Shown here: positions 26,282-34,179 of the stretch, one piece after another | How positions within the stretch are numbered: position 1 is the stretch's first letter | Layout: every line of letters starts with the position of its first letter | Source: Sunxiuqinia sp963677175 | GTDB lineage: Bacteria > Bacteroidota > Bacteroidia > Bacteroidales > Prolixibacteraceae | Length of the DNA: 64,000 nucleotides | Direction: 5' to 3' | NCBI GenBank assembly: GCA_963677175.2 | Contig: CAXXES010000004.1 | Span: forward strand, 868,001 to 932,000 | The notes under the pieces: generated by a model | Seen by the model: only the letters and a program-made list of their open reading frames with translations | Database searches by the model: none | Told to the model about the DNA's origin: nothing | Position numbers and translations under genes: made by a program

Positions 26282-26866
26282 TTATTTTTTACGACGGTTT
26301 AACTCGTCTCTGATCTTAGAGGCGCGTTCATAATTTTCATTGTTGACTGCTTCATTCAGCATTTCCTTTAGCTCATTTTCATTGTAACTTTCAAACTCGC
26401 TTTTTGAGCCAGAGGTGCCGAACCTGTCCTCAAATTCTACCGGGCTATCTTCCTCGCTGTCCATCACAATACCGGCTTTGTCCAGGATATCTTCGTTGGT
26501 GTAGATCGGACATTTAAAACGAAGTGCCAACGCTACGGCATCAGAAGTTCGCGAGTCAATACGGACTTCTTCTTCATCCAACATACAAACCAGTTCGGAG
26601 TAAAAAATCCCTTCTTCGAGTTTGTAAATAACAACTTCGGAAACGTTAATATCAAAAGCAAATGCCAGGTTTTTAAACAAATCGTGCGTTAATGGTCGTG
26701 GTGGTTTTAATCCTTCCAGTTGAATGGCAATCGATTGGGCTTCAACCGGGCCAATGATAATGGGAATTCGACGGTCACCATTTTCTTCTGCTAAAACCAA
26801 TGCATAAGCACCTGATTGTGTTTGACTGACTGAGAGTCCAAGTATATTTAGTTTTTTTTTCTGCAT
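26282..26866 (-). CDS. Bifunctional nuclease-domain protein with UVR motif (DUF151)
   Basis: A 194-aa protein with an N-terminal BFN/DUF151 domain (residues 1-130: LVLAEENGDRRIPIIIGPVEAQSIA, DSRTSDAVALALR). An acidic linker and a C-terminal UVR coiled-coil motif of UvrB/UvrC type (LKEMLNEAVNNENYERASKI) follow. BFN domains were named for DNase and RNase activity reported in plants. The bacterial role is poorly defined. The arrangement BFN plus UVR is common in Bacteroidota. It sits directly upstream of a nucleoside transporter gene (14 bp gap), which hints at nucleic-acid or nucleoside metabolism. It is divergent from rplU. Confidence 0.88.
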   Translation of the reverse strand: MQKKKLNILGLSVSQTQSGAYALVLAEENGDRRIPIIIGPVEAQSIAIQLEGLKPPRPLTHDLFKNLAFAFDINVSEVVIYKLEEGIFYSELVCMLDEEEVRIDSRTSDAVALALRFKCPIYTNEDILDKAGIVMDSEEDSPVEFEDRFGTSGSKSEFESYNENELKEMLNEAVNNENYERASKIRDELNRRKK

Positions 26867-26895
26867 AAAAATAGAACATCAACAATGTTTGCAAG

Positions 26896-26903
26896 CAAAT
26901 ATA
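26896..26903 (-). promoter_or_regulatory. Candidate promoter -7 box for the nuclease-transporter operon
   Basis: CAAATATA on the plus strand is TATATTTG on the minus strand, matching TAnnTTTG, 30 bp before the start codon. No strong upstream TTTG box. Confidence 0.5.
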
Positions 26904-27018
26904 ACAATAGTTTTAGTGTTTCATTAAAAACCGTAGCTGTTTCTTAAGAGGTCTTGCAATCAAAATAGTCAATAGAACATCTAATTCAATTAGGCTCAGG
27001 AAAAAAGATTAGTGAATC

Positions 27019-27049
27019 TTTGCTTGTCAGTAAAAAATATCTACTTTTG
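27019..27049 (+). promoter_or_regulatory. Promoter for rplU-rpmA (Bacteroidota -33/-7)
   Basis: TTTG at 27019-27022, exactly 19 bp, then TACTTTTG at 27042-27049. This is a full match to the Bacteroidota consensus TTTG-N19-TAnnTTTG. It lies about 84 bp before rplU, leaving a leader of about 75 nt that could bind a regulator. Confidence 0.8.
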
Positions 27050-27132
27050 CAGTCCAAAGTTTTCGAGCAGGCTCTAAAAAGAGAAATAATACCCTGTTTC
27101 CGCCTGCCGAAGGTAATTATAAAAGATAGAAC

Positions 27133-27444
27133 ATGTACGCTATTGTAGAAATTGCAGGACAGCAGTTTAAAGTAGAGAAGGACAAAAAGATTTTTGTTCA
27201 TCGTCTTCAGGAAGAAGAAGGTTCAAGCGTTGAGTTTGAAAATGTACTTTTAGTTGAAGATGAATCTGGTGTGAAAGTCGGAACACCAAAAGTAGAAGGT
27301 GTAAAAGTGAGTGCTAAAGTACTGGAACACATGAAAGGTGACAAAGTGATTGTCTTCAAAAAGAAAAGAAGAAAAGGTTACAAGAAGAAAAACGGTCACC
27401 GTCAGTATTTGACTCAGATTCAAATTGAAGAAATAATTGGATAA
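27133..27444 (+). CDS. rplU: 50S ribosomal protein L21
   Basis: A 103-aa ribosomal protein, the normal length. It binds 23S rRNA in the large subunit. The N-terminus MYAIVEIAGQQFKVEKDKKIFVHRL and the basic C-terminal block FKKKRRKGYKKKNGHRQ are the L21 family signature. It is followed 18 bp later by rpmA in the conserved rplU-rpmA pair, under the promoter at 27019. Confidence 0.98.
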   Translation: MYAIVEIAGQQFKVEKDKKIFVHRLQEEEGSSVEFENVLLVEDESGVKVGTPKVEGVKVSAKVLEHMKGDKVIVFKKKRRKGYKKKNGHRQYLTQIQIEEIIG

Positions 27445-27462
27445 CCCTAAAAACATTAGACC

Positions 27463-27732
27463 ATGGCTCATAAGAAAGGTGTCGGTAGTTCGAAAAACGG
27501 ACGCGAATCGGAAAGTAAACGACTTGGTGTGAAAATTTACGGCGGTCAGGTTTGCAAAGCTGGGAACATTATTGTTCGTCAGCGTGGAACTTCTCATCAT
27601 CCTGATAATAATGTTGGTATGGGAAAAGACCACACATTATTTGCATTGATTGATGGAACTGTTGTTTTCAGAAAGAAAAGAGACAACAAATCGTATATCT
27701 CTGTTGAACCAATTGTGGCAGCAGAAAACTAA
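27463..27732 (+). CDS. rpmA: 50S ribosomal protein L27
   Basis: An 89-aa ribosomal protein whose N-terminal tail reaches the peptidyl-transferase centre. The sequence starts MAHKKGVGSSKNGRES directly. There is no Firmicutes-type cleavable leader. The signature GNIIVRQRGTSHHPDNNVG is intact. A strong terminator follows at 27757-27790, ending the rplU-rpmA transcript. Confidence 0.98.
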   Translation: MAHKKGVGSSKNGRESESKRLGVKIYGGQVCKAGNIIVRQRGTSHHPDNNVGMGKDHTLFALIDGTVVFRKKRDNKSYISVEPIVAAEN

Positions 27733-27756
27733 ACGATTTTAAGATATGTTTAGGAG

Positions 27757-27790
27757 AATCTCCTGTCTTTGCGAAGGCAGGAGATTTTTT
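27757..27790 (+). terminator. Rho-independent terminator after rpmA
   Basis: The stem ATCTCCTG plus CTT pairs with AAG plus CAGGAGAT around a TGCG loop, followed by TTTTTT. It lies 25 bp after the rpmA stop. Confidence 0.88.
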
Positions 27791-27796
27791 ATTTTA

Positions 27797-27804
27797 TAAC
27801 TTTG
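27797..27804 (+). promoter_or_regulatory. Candidate promoter -7 box for serS
   Basis: TAACTTTG matches TAnnTTTG, 28 bp before the serS ATG. It lies just behind the rpmA terminator. The nearest TTTG upstream (27768-27771) is 25 bp away and inside the terminator stem. Confidence 0.55.
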
Positions 27805-27831
27805 CCTGACAAAATTTAAACCCGTTCAGAA

Positions 27832-29106
27832 ATGCTCAATTTACGTTTTATCCAGGAAAACCCGGAGTTGGTTATTGAAAAGTTGAAGAAGAAGAATTTT
27901 AATGCTTCAGCCATCGTTGAACAGATTAGTGATTTGTATAAAGCCAAGAATGAAATTCAGGTGAAATCTGATCAGTTCAAGGCTGAGATGAATCAGCTGT
28001 CGCGCGAGATCGGCCAACTGTTTCGCGAGGGCAAACAAGCGGAAGCTAACCAGGCAAAAGAGCGAACTTCGGAGCTGAAGGAGAAGATCAAACAACTGGA
28101 TGGAGATTTTACTAAAATTGATGAGCAGGTTTTCGAGTTGCAGGTGCAGCTTCCGAACTTGCCAGCCGAACTGGTTCCGGCAGGCAAAACGCCGCAAGAC
28201 AATGAGATCGTGAAAACGGGAGGTAAAAACCCGGTGTTGGAGGCTACAAAATTGCCTCACTGGGAGTTGGCTGAAAGATATGATTTGATTGATTTTGAGT
28301 TGGGCGTGAAACTAACGGGCGCCGGATTTCCGGTCTACAAAGGTAAAGGTGCGCGGTTTCAGCGGGCGCTCATCAACTTTTTTCTGGATGAAGCGCAAAA
28401 GGCTGGTTATCTCGAAATTCAGCCGCCATTGATGGTAAACGAAGACAGTGGTTTTGGAACCGGGCAGTTACCCGACAAGGAAGGACAAATGTACCATGTT
28501 ACAGAAGATAATTTGTACCTGATTCCAACTGCTGAAGTGCCGGTTACCAATTTATACCGCGATGTTATTTTGGAAGCGAAACAGTTACCTGTGAAAAATA
28601 CCGCTTACAGTGCTTGTTTCCGCCGTGAGGCCGGTTCGTACGGAAAAGATGTGCGTGGGCTGAACCGATTGCACCAATTTGACAAAGTTGAAGTGGTGCA
28701 GGTGGCTCATCCGGATAAGAGTTACGAAGTGCTGGATGAGATGGTCGCTCATGTGGAAGGCCTGGTCCAAAAACTTGGTTTGCCTTACCGCATCCTTCGT
28801 CTGTGTGGCGGCGACATGAGTTTCACCTCGGCGCTGACGTATGATTTCGAAGTATTCTCAGCCGGGCAGGAACAATGGCTCGAAGTTAGTTCTGTATCTA
28901 ATTTTGAGTCGTTCCAAGCCAATCGTCTTAAATTGCGTTTCCGCGAGGACGGGCAGAAGAAGCCACAAATTGCGCATACCCTGAACGGAAGTGCGCTCGC
29001 ATTGCCACGAATTGTTGCTGCCTTACTCGAGAATAATCAAACCCCCGATGGCATTAAAGTGCCGGAAGTATTAGTCCCTTATTGTGGATTTGACTTGATA
29101 AACTAG
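27832..29106 (+). CDS. serS: Seryl-tRNA synthetase
   Basis: A 424-aa class II aminoacyl-tRNA synthetase charging tRNA-Ser. An N-terminal long antiparallel coiled coil (about residues 30-110, rich in K/E/Q), which clamps the tRNA variable arm, is followed by the catalytic domain. Motif 2 is FRREAGSYGKDVRGLNRLHQF, and motif 3 reads LNGSALALPRIVAALLENNQ. The TAEVPVTN serine-pocket segment is present. It has its own promoter box and ends at a bidirectional terminator. Confidence 0.97.
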   Translation: MLNLRFIQENPELVIEKLKKKNFNASAIVEQISDLYKAKNEIQVKSDQFKAEMNQLSREIGQLFREGKQAEANQAKERTSELKEKIKQLDGDFTKIDEQVFELQVQLPNLPAELVPAGKTPQDNEIVKTGGKNPVLEATKLPHWELAERYDLIDFELGVKLTGAGFPVYKGKGARFQRALINFFLDEAQKAGYLEIQPPLMVNEDSGFGTGQLPDKEGQMYHVTEDNLYLIPTAEVPVTNLYRDVILEAKQLPVKNTAYSACFRREAGSYGKDVRGLNRLHQFDKVEVVQVAHPDKSYEVLDEMVAHVEGLVQKLGLPYRILRLCGGDMSFTSALTYDFEVFSAGQEQWLEVSSVSNFESFQANRLKLRFREDGQKKPQIAHTLNGSALALPRIVAALLENNQTPDGIKVPEVLVPYCGFDLIN

Positions 29107-29134
29107 TCACGCTTAATTTATAAGGAATTAATAA

Positions 29135-29175
29135 AAAAGGCCGAAGAAAAATTTCTGATTTTTCTTCGGCCTTTT
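29135..29175. terminator. Bidirectional terminator between serS and the isochorismatase gene
   Basis: A long A/T-flanked palindrome: AAAAGGCCGAAGAAAAAT pairs with its complement ending in CTTTT around a TTCTG loop. It can end both the serS transcript and the converging minus-strand transcript. Confidence 0.88.
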
Positions 29176-29196
29176 CATTCTGTATTTTTTGGAAAC

Positions 29197-29739
29197 TTAT
29201 TTAACCAGTTTTGAGATTGCCCGAAACTCTTCGGCAGCCGATGAGCGAGTCAATTCAAATAGAATAGATTCATAGGAAGTCATCATGATTCCTTCATGAC
29301 GAAAACGTTCGGCGGCCAAATCCACATTATCCAGCGAGCGCGACGAAATACAATCCATGACCACCACCGGATTGTAGCCGGTTTCTTTTAGGTCAATGGC
29401 CGTTTGCAACACGCAAACATGGCTCTCAATTCCGCAGATAATGATATTTTTGGCTCCATTCATTTTCAGCTGCTCCCGAACCGATGTTTCATCGCAACAG
29501 CTAAAGTCTCGCTTTTCAATGGGGCTAAAATTAGTGACGATGGAACTGATTTCTGAAATCGTTTCACCCAACCCTTTGGTGTATTGTTGGGTAACCAGCA
29601 GTGGGATGTTGAGAATTTGTAATCCCTGAACCAGAATGGTGCAGTTATTCACCAAAGCTTCGTTTTCGGCCATTGCCGGAACCAGTCGTTCCTGAATGTC
29701 AATAACCAATCCTATTGTATTTTCTCGTGTAATGCGCAT
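29197..29739 (-). CDS. Isochorismatase-family cysteine hydrolase (YcaC-like)
   Basis: A 180-aa single-domain hydrolase of the isochorismatase-like superfamily. The catalytic triad is visible as Asp14 (VIDIQERL), Lys76 (EKRDFSCC) and Cys109 (GIESHVCVLQTA), with the conserved cis-peptide region just before the cysteine. Members hydrolyse amides or isochorismate. This compact form most resembles YcaC-like enzymes of unknown substrate. It starts 3 bp after the stop of the SIS-domain gene, so the two are cotranscribed. No pathway link is evident. Confidence 0.88.
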   Translation of the reverse strand: MRITRENTIGLVIDIQERLVPAMAENEALVNNCTILVQGLQILNIPLLVTQQYTKGLGETISEISSIVTNFSPIEKRDFSCCDETSVREQLKMNGAKNIIICGIESHVCVLQTAIDLKETGYNPVVVMDCISSRSLDNVDLAAERFRHEGIMMTSYESILFELTRSSAAEEFRAISKLVK

Positions 29740-29742
29740 GGT

Positions 29743-30363
29743 CTATTTTTTAGTTTGAAGAAGACGGGCCTGGGTTCGTGATTTATCACCCAAATAGCCA
29801 CCGTGGTGGCGTTTGGCGTAATCTTCATTTGTAAATCCAATTTTCTTCATCATCAGCACCACCAATACATCACCAATAACGGTCATGGTTGTGGTTGAGG
29901 TACTTGGAGTTAATCCCAGGGTGCAAACCTCGTCAGGATTCCCTGTGAAAAGGACGGCATCGGCAATTTTTGCCAAGTCACTGTCGGGGTTTCCTGTGAT
30001 CACCAAAATTGGCAGATTAGCATACAGGTTGTCGGCCAGGTTGACCAGTTCTAGAATTTCGCGGGTTTTTCCAGAGTTTGAAATCAACAGCAAAACATCG
30101 TTGGGTTGAATCACCCCCAGGTCACCATGTTGCGCGTCGCTGGGATGCAGAAAAACGGCTGGTGTTCCGGTTGAGCTAAAGGTGGTGGCAATGTTTAGCG
30201 CAATTTGTCCGGCTTTTCCCATGCCACAGGCCACCAATTTACCGCTATTTTGGTGAACCCGCTCTTCTATAATACGAATGGCCGCTTCGTATTGGTCAGT
30301 TACAGGAATGCTGGCAATGGCCTCAGCCTCCTGTTTAATAAGTTTGATAACTTCCTCTTTCAT
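29743..30363 (-). CDS. SIS-domain sugar-phosphate isomerase (KdsD/GutQ-like, no CBS domains)
   Basis: A 206-aa sugar isomerase domain protein of the KpsF/GutQ (arabinose-5-phosphate isomerase) type. It has GMGKAGQIALNIATTFSSTGTPAVFLHP, SNSGKTREILELV and the family end HHGGYLGDKSR. The usual pair of C-terminal CBS domains is missing, so it is about 110 residues shorter than E. coli KdsD. Short forms of this kind occur in Bacteroidota and may still supply arabinose-5-phosphate for Kdo synthesis. That function is inferred, not shown. It is cotranscribed with the isochorismatase-like gene and read away from the IS element. Confidence 0.85.
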   Translation of the reverse strand: MKEEVIKLIKQEAEAIASIPVTDQYEAAIRIIEERVHQNSGKLVACGMGKAGQIALNIATTFSSTGTPAVFLHPSDAQHGDLGVIQPNDVLLLISNSGKTREILELVNLADNLYANLPILVITGNPDSDLAKIADAVLFTGNPDEVCTLGLTPSTSTTTMTVIGDVLVVLMMKKIGFTNEDYAKRHHGGYLGDKSRTQARLLQTKK

Positions 30364-30455
30364 TTTTATGTTGCCTTTAGAATTTATATTGCTGAAAGGA
30401 ATCTTCAGAAATTAGACAGATTGGGAAGCTGGATCAGTTTCGAAATCTGTGCGGG

Positions 30456-30463
30456 CAAAATTA
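30456..30463 (-). promoter_or_regulatory. Candidate promoter -7 box for the SIS/isochorismatase pair
   Basis: Plus-strand CAAAATTA is TAATTTTG on the minus strand, matching TAnnTTTG, 93 bp upstream of the start codon. A weak CAAT lies about 20 bp farther on. It survives on the left side of the IS insertion. Confidence 0.5.
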
Positions 30464-30588
30464 CGCTTATTTTTAGCTTTTGCCAATGAAGCCCGCATTT
30501 TTAAGCGGAGAGCCCGGATTTTATTTCTGGAGAAGTCGGGTTTGTCACGTTCACTTCCAAGGTGCAATCCAAAGAATGACTTGCTTTA

Positions 30589-31901
30589 GGGCGCCTCTAA
30601 AAACTACATTTCGGTAGTTCCGCGTTTCTTTCCGGAGGCTCAACTGGCATCCAAAAAACCGGACCTGCGCTGTATTTTTTTATTTTTTGTTCATTTCCAT
30701 GCTCCTGTTTCCTTTTTCAACCTTTTTTTTCGTTGTTGGGCATAGTTATCCCATGCACACGGCTATTTTCAGTTGTGTGCAACGGCTGATATTATAGGCC
30801 AGGTTCATCATCCCTATTTTTGCTTTTGCCCTGGCCATGCCTATTGTGCGGACAAATGAACCGTTCATGCTGTTCTCTACAAAGCCAAAAATATGTTCCA
30901 CCCTTGCCCGTATCTTCGATTTCTCTTTGTTGTTTACTTTTTGTTCTTCGGTCAGGGGTTTGTTTCGGTACCCTTTTTCATTTACCCTGTTTATTACTTT
31001 CTTCTTTTCGTAGATTTTTTCCTGTTCTTCGCCCGTGTAGGCACTGTCGGCATACAGCTCCTGCCCCTGGTCTTTTTCTTCCAGCAGTGCTTCGATTGTT
31101 TGGGAATCGTGCACACTGGCGTCTGTGACCTCGAATTTTTCTATCAGCTTGGTCTTTACATCTGACTTTACATGGTTTTTGTAGCCATAAAAAGTAGTGT
31201 TGTTTTTCTTTGTCCACCGGGCATCCACATCTTTTTGGCAAAGCTTGTGCGGTTTCTCTTTCCATGTTTCGGGCGCGCTACCGGCTTCTTTTATGTGTTT
31301 GTTTTCTTCGCGGGTGTTCCGCTGGCGGGGGGCTTCCACGAAACTGGCATCCACCATTTTTCCCTCGTTGGCAAAAACACCGGCAGCATCAAGCGTTTCG
31401 TTAAAGGTGGTGAACAGGTCCATGATTGCATCTTTCTCTATCAACTGTTCCCGAAAGTGCCAGAATGTTTTGCTGTCTGGCACTTTGTCGCTCTTCTTTA
31501 GACCCAGAAAACGCTTGAAACTTGCCCTGTCTGTTATCTGGTATTCCAGTTGGTCGTCCGAAAGATTATAGAGGCTCTGAATCAACAGGGCTTTAAAAAG
31601 CACCAACTTGTCGAAACAAGGCCGGCCTCCTTTCGACCGGTCTTTTGTTTCGTCGGCGAAAGCCTTGTTCAACGGGGATTTGAATATGTTCCAGTCAATA
31701 TAATTGCTCAATTTTTGTAACGGATCTCCCAGTTTTGTGAGCTTTTCCATCAGGAAGTGGTCGTCGAACAGACCAAGTGAATTGACGTTTTTCATGGTTG
31801 CTTTTTTTATACTGCTAAATTAAGCAATTTAAACGACATCATGCTTTTTAAAATACTAACAATCAGATGTTTGTATTAATATTTAGTTTTTAGAGATGCC
31901 C
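30589..31901 (-). mobile_element. Intact IS5-family insertion sequence (1313 bp)
   Basis: Left end GGGCGCCTCTAAAAACTA (30589-30606) and right end TAGTTTTTAGAGATGCCC (31884-31901) are inverted repeats matching at 16 of 18 positions. The 4-bp sequence TTTA flanks both sides (30585-30588 and 31902-31905) as a target duplication. One uninterrupted transposase gene fills the interior on the minus strand. About 157 bp of noncoding DNA lies between its stop and the left end. The element sits between the divergent SIS and sucC genes. Two terminal mismatches and an exact duplication suggest a fairly recent insertion. Confidence 0.9.
30746..31795 (-). CDS. IS5-family transposase (DDE type)
   Basis: A 349-aa transposase that cuts and joins the ends of the surrounding element. 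The N-terminal domain (GGRPCFDKLVLFKALLIQ, DQLEYQITDRASFKRFLGL) is typical of IS5-family enzymes. The catalytic acids appear to be Asp149 (MVDASFVEAP), Asp250 (LYADSAYTG) and Glu300 (RARVEHIFGFVE), the last within the Y-(2)-R-(3)-E-(6)-K-like region. The frame is complete, with no frameshift or internal stop, so the element may be active. Confidence 0.93.
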   Translation of the reverse strand: MKNVNSLGLFDDHFLMEKLTKLGDPLQKLSNYIDWNIFKSPLNKAFADETKDRSKGGRPCFDKLVLFKALLIQSLYNLSDDQLEYQITDRASFKRFLGLKKSDKVPDSKTFWHFREQLIEKDAIMDLFTTFNETLDAAGVFANEGKMVDASFVEAPRQRNTREENKHIKEAGSAPETWKEKPHKLCQKDVDARWTKKNNTTFYGYKNHVKSDVKTKLIEKFEVTDASVHDSQTIEALLEEKDQGQELYADSAYTGEEQEKIYEKKKVINRVNEKGYRNKPLTEEQKVNNKEKSKIRARVEHIFGFVENSMNGSFVRTIGMARAKAKIGMMNLAYNISRCTQLKIAVCMG

Positions 31902-32108
31902 TTTAGTGAAACGCTGGACAGACAGCTGTTTTCTTAAGTTACAATCGATTGCAATAAAATAGAATATTTGGACAAACAATTCATTAAAACGGCTGTTGAT
32001 ATGTTATAAAATAGGAGAGAGGGCAGGGTGAAATACTTCCAGATCGATAGATATTTTAATACATTTATACCGAACTAGAATTTTCTAACCTTTTTTAATA
32101 AATAATTT

Positions 32109-33251
32109 ATGAAGATACATGAATATCAAGCGAAGGAAATCTTCAAGAAATACGGCCTTCCGGTACCGGACGATGTGCTTTGCCATTCGGTTGAGGAAGT
32201 AGAAAAAGCAATGGCAAAGAAAGACGGCATGGTTGTCGTAAAAGCTCAGGTTCTCGTTGGAGGACGAGGGAAAGCCGGTGGAGTGAAGCTGGCCAAAAAC
32301 AAGCAGGAAGCCATTGATGCCGCAACCCAGATTTTAGGCATGGACATCAAAGGACTGATCGTTAATAAGATATTGCTGGCCGATGCGGTTGATATTGAAA
32401 AGGAGTTTTATGTCGGACTGATTAATGACCGGAATACGAAGTCGGTTACCCTGATGGCCAGTGCCGAAGGGGGAGTGGAAATCGAGGAAGTGGCGAAAAA
32501 TACGCCTGAACTCATTCATAAGTTTCCGATCGATCCGTTGACTGGCTTATTGGATTTTCAGGCCCGTGAAATAGGGATGCAGCTGTTTAGTGATGTGAAG
32601 TTGGCTCGAAAAGCGGGCGGCATTCTGCAAAAATTGTACACCTTGTTTGTAGAGACCGATGCGACCATTGCCGAAATCAATCCACTGGTGTTGACGCCTG
32701 ATCATAGAATTTGGGCGATAGACGGCAAGATGAACTTTGACGACAATGCGCTTTATCGTCAGCCTGAAATTGAGGCGATGCGCGAAGCCGATGAAGATGA
32801 ACTGAAAGAAATTGACGCTCATGAAAAGGGCTTGTCGTATGTGAAGTTGGATGGAAATATCGGTTGCATGGTCAATGGTGCCGGACTGGCAATGGCAACG
32901 ATGGACATGATTAAATTGTATGGTGGTGAACCAGCCAACTTTTTGGATATTGGCGGAAGCTCAAACCCGCAAAAGGTAGTGGATGCCATGAATATCCTGA
33001 TTTCAGATAAGAATGTGAACGCGGTGATGATCAATATTTTTGGTGGGATTACCCGTTGTGATGATGTGGCCCGTGGCTTGATTGAAGCGCTGGATACCAT
33101 CAAGTCGGACATGCCCATCGTGGTGCGCTTGTCGGGAACCAACGCCGACGAAGGCCTGGCTCTGCTGAAAGAAAAAGGATTGCCAACGGTGCAAACTATG
33201 AGCGAAGCCGCTCAAAAAGCTATTGAGTTAAGTGGAGTTCAGGAATCATAA
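32109..33251 (+). CDS. sucC: Succinyl-CoA synthetase beta subunit (ADP-forming)
   Basis: A 380-aa ATP-grasp subunit that, with SucD, interconverts succinyl-CoA and succinate plus ATP. The N-terminus MKIHEYQAKEIFKKYGLPVP, the nucleotide-binding VVKAQVLVGGRGKAGGVKLA, the metal-binding AEINPLVL and the C-terminal DIGGSSNPQKV with NIFGGITRCD are all intact. The length is close to E. coli SucC. sucD follows 11 bp later but is frameshifted. An IS element ends 207 bp upstream and no TAnnTTTG box was found in the remaining leader, so the native promoter may have been separated or replaced. Confidence 0.96.
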   Translation: MKIHEYQAKEIFKKYGLPVPDDVLCHSVEEVEKAMAKKDGMVVVKAQVLVGGRGKAGGVKLAKNKQEAIDAATQILGMDIKGLIVNKILLADAVDIEKEFYVGLINDRNTKSVTLMASAEGGVEIEEVAKNTPELIHKFPIDPLTGLLDFQAREIGMQLFSDVKLARKAGGILQKLYTLFVETDATIAEINPLVLTPDHRIWAIDGKMNFDDNALYRQPEIEAMREADEDELKEIDAHEKGLSYVKLDGNIGCMVNGAGLAMATMDMIKLYGGEPANFLDIGGSSNPQKVVDAMNILISDKNVNAVMINIFGGITRCDDVARGLIEALDTIKSDMPIVVRLSGTNADEGLALLKEKGLPTVQTMSEAAQKAIELSGVQES

Positions 33252-33262
33252 AAACTGAAAAA

Positions 33263-34143
33263 ATGAGTATTCTCGTAAATAAAAATACAAAATTGCTGGT
33301 GCAGGGAATCACAGGCCGTGACGGACAATTTCATGCAGCCCGGATGAAAGAATATGGAACCAATATCGTAGCCGGAACTTCTCCGGGAAAAGGCGGACAG
33401 GTGGTGGAGGGAATTCCAGTTTTTGATACGGTTGCTGAAGCGGTTAAGAAAACAGGAGCCAACACTTCCATCATTTTTGTGCCAGCGGCCTTTGCTACTG
33501 ATGCTATTTTGGAGGCGTCGTATGCAGGAATCGAACTGGTGGTCGCTATTTCCGAAGGAGTCCCCATTCAGGATATGATTCGGGTGACCTCCATTATTGA
33601 ACGAAACGGAACGAAACTGATAGGGCCAAACTGTCCGGGATTGATAACTCCTGACGAAGCGCTGATCGTATTTTACCGGGTATGATTTTCAAAAAAGGAA
33701 ACATTGGATTGATGTCGCGGAGCGGCACGTTAACTTATGAAGTGGTGAATATGTTGACCATGAATGGTATGGGGCAGAGCACCGTTGTTGGCATTGGCGG
33801 AGACCCCGTTGCCGGATTGTACTATATTGATTTGCTTGAAATGTATGAAAACGATCCGGAAACCGAGGCCGTTGTGTTGATTGGTGAAATTGGAGGCGAT
33901 GCTGAAGAGCAGGCTGCCGACTACATTGCCAAACACATGACCAAGCCGGTGGTATCCTTTATTGCCGGACAAACTGCTCCTCCTGGAAAGCGGATGGGGC
34001 ATGCAGGAGCGATTATTTCCAGTGGTTCAGGAACAGCTGAAGAAAAAATCAAGGCTTTTGCAAGAGCCAATGTGCCGGTAGCCAAAGAGCCATCTGAAAT
34101 CCCAGGATTGCTAAAAGAAAAGTTGGTGAAGGTCAATGCATAA
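33263..34143 (+). pseudogene. sucD: Succinyl-CoA synthetase alpha subunit, split by a 1-bp deletion
   Basis: Together the two frames encode a full SucD. Frame 1 (33263-33685, 140 aa) is the CoA-binding Rossmann domain and ends GPNCPGLITPDEALIVFYRV. Frame 2 (33682-34143, 153 aa) begins MIFKKGNIGLMSRSGTLTYE and carries the ligase domain with the phospho-His motif GHAGAIISSGSG. Inserting one G near 33668 restores the family sequence ALIGILPGMIFKK. The stop and new start overlap as ATGA at 33682-33685, exactly at the domain boundary. Reinitiation could therefore yield two separate domains. It may be a true frameshift or an assembly error. A terminator follows. Confidence 0.85.
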
Positions 34144-34150
34144 TATGATA

Positions 34151-34177
34151 AAATCCCGCTCAACAGCGGGATTTTTT
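34151..34177 (+). terminator. Rho-independent terminator after sucCD
   Basis: The stem AATCCCGCT/AGCGGGATT with a CAAC loop is followed by TTTTTT, 8 bp after the sucD stop. Confidence 0.9.
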
Positions 34178-34179
34178 AG

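Noticed and set aside
30820..31571. Plus-strand open frames of 90-124 aa opposite the transposase
   Set aside because: They are antisense shadows of the intact IS5 transposase with no family features.
33660..33690. Programmed -1 frameshift in sucD
   Set aside because: No slippery heptamer or downstream structure is visible. A simple one-base loss explains the split better.
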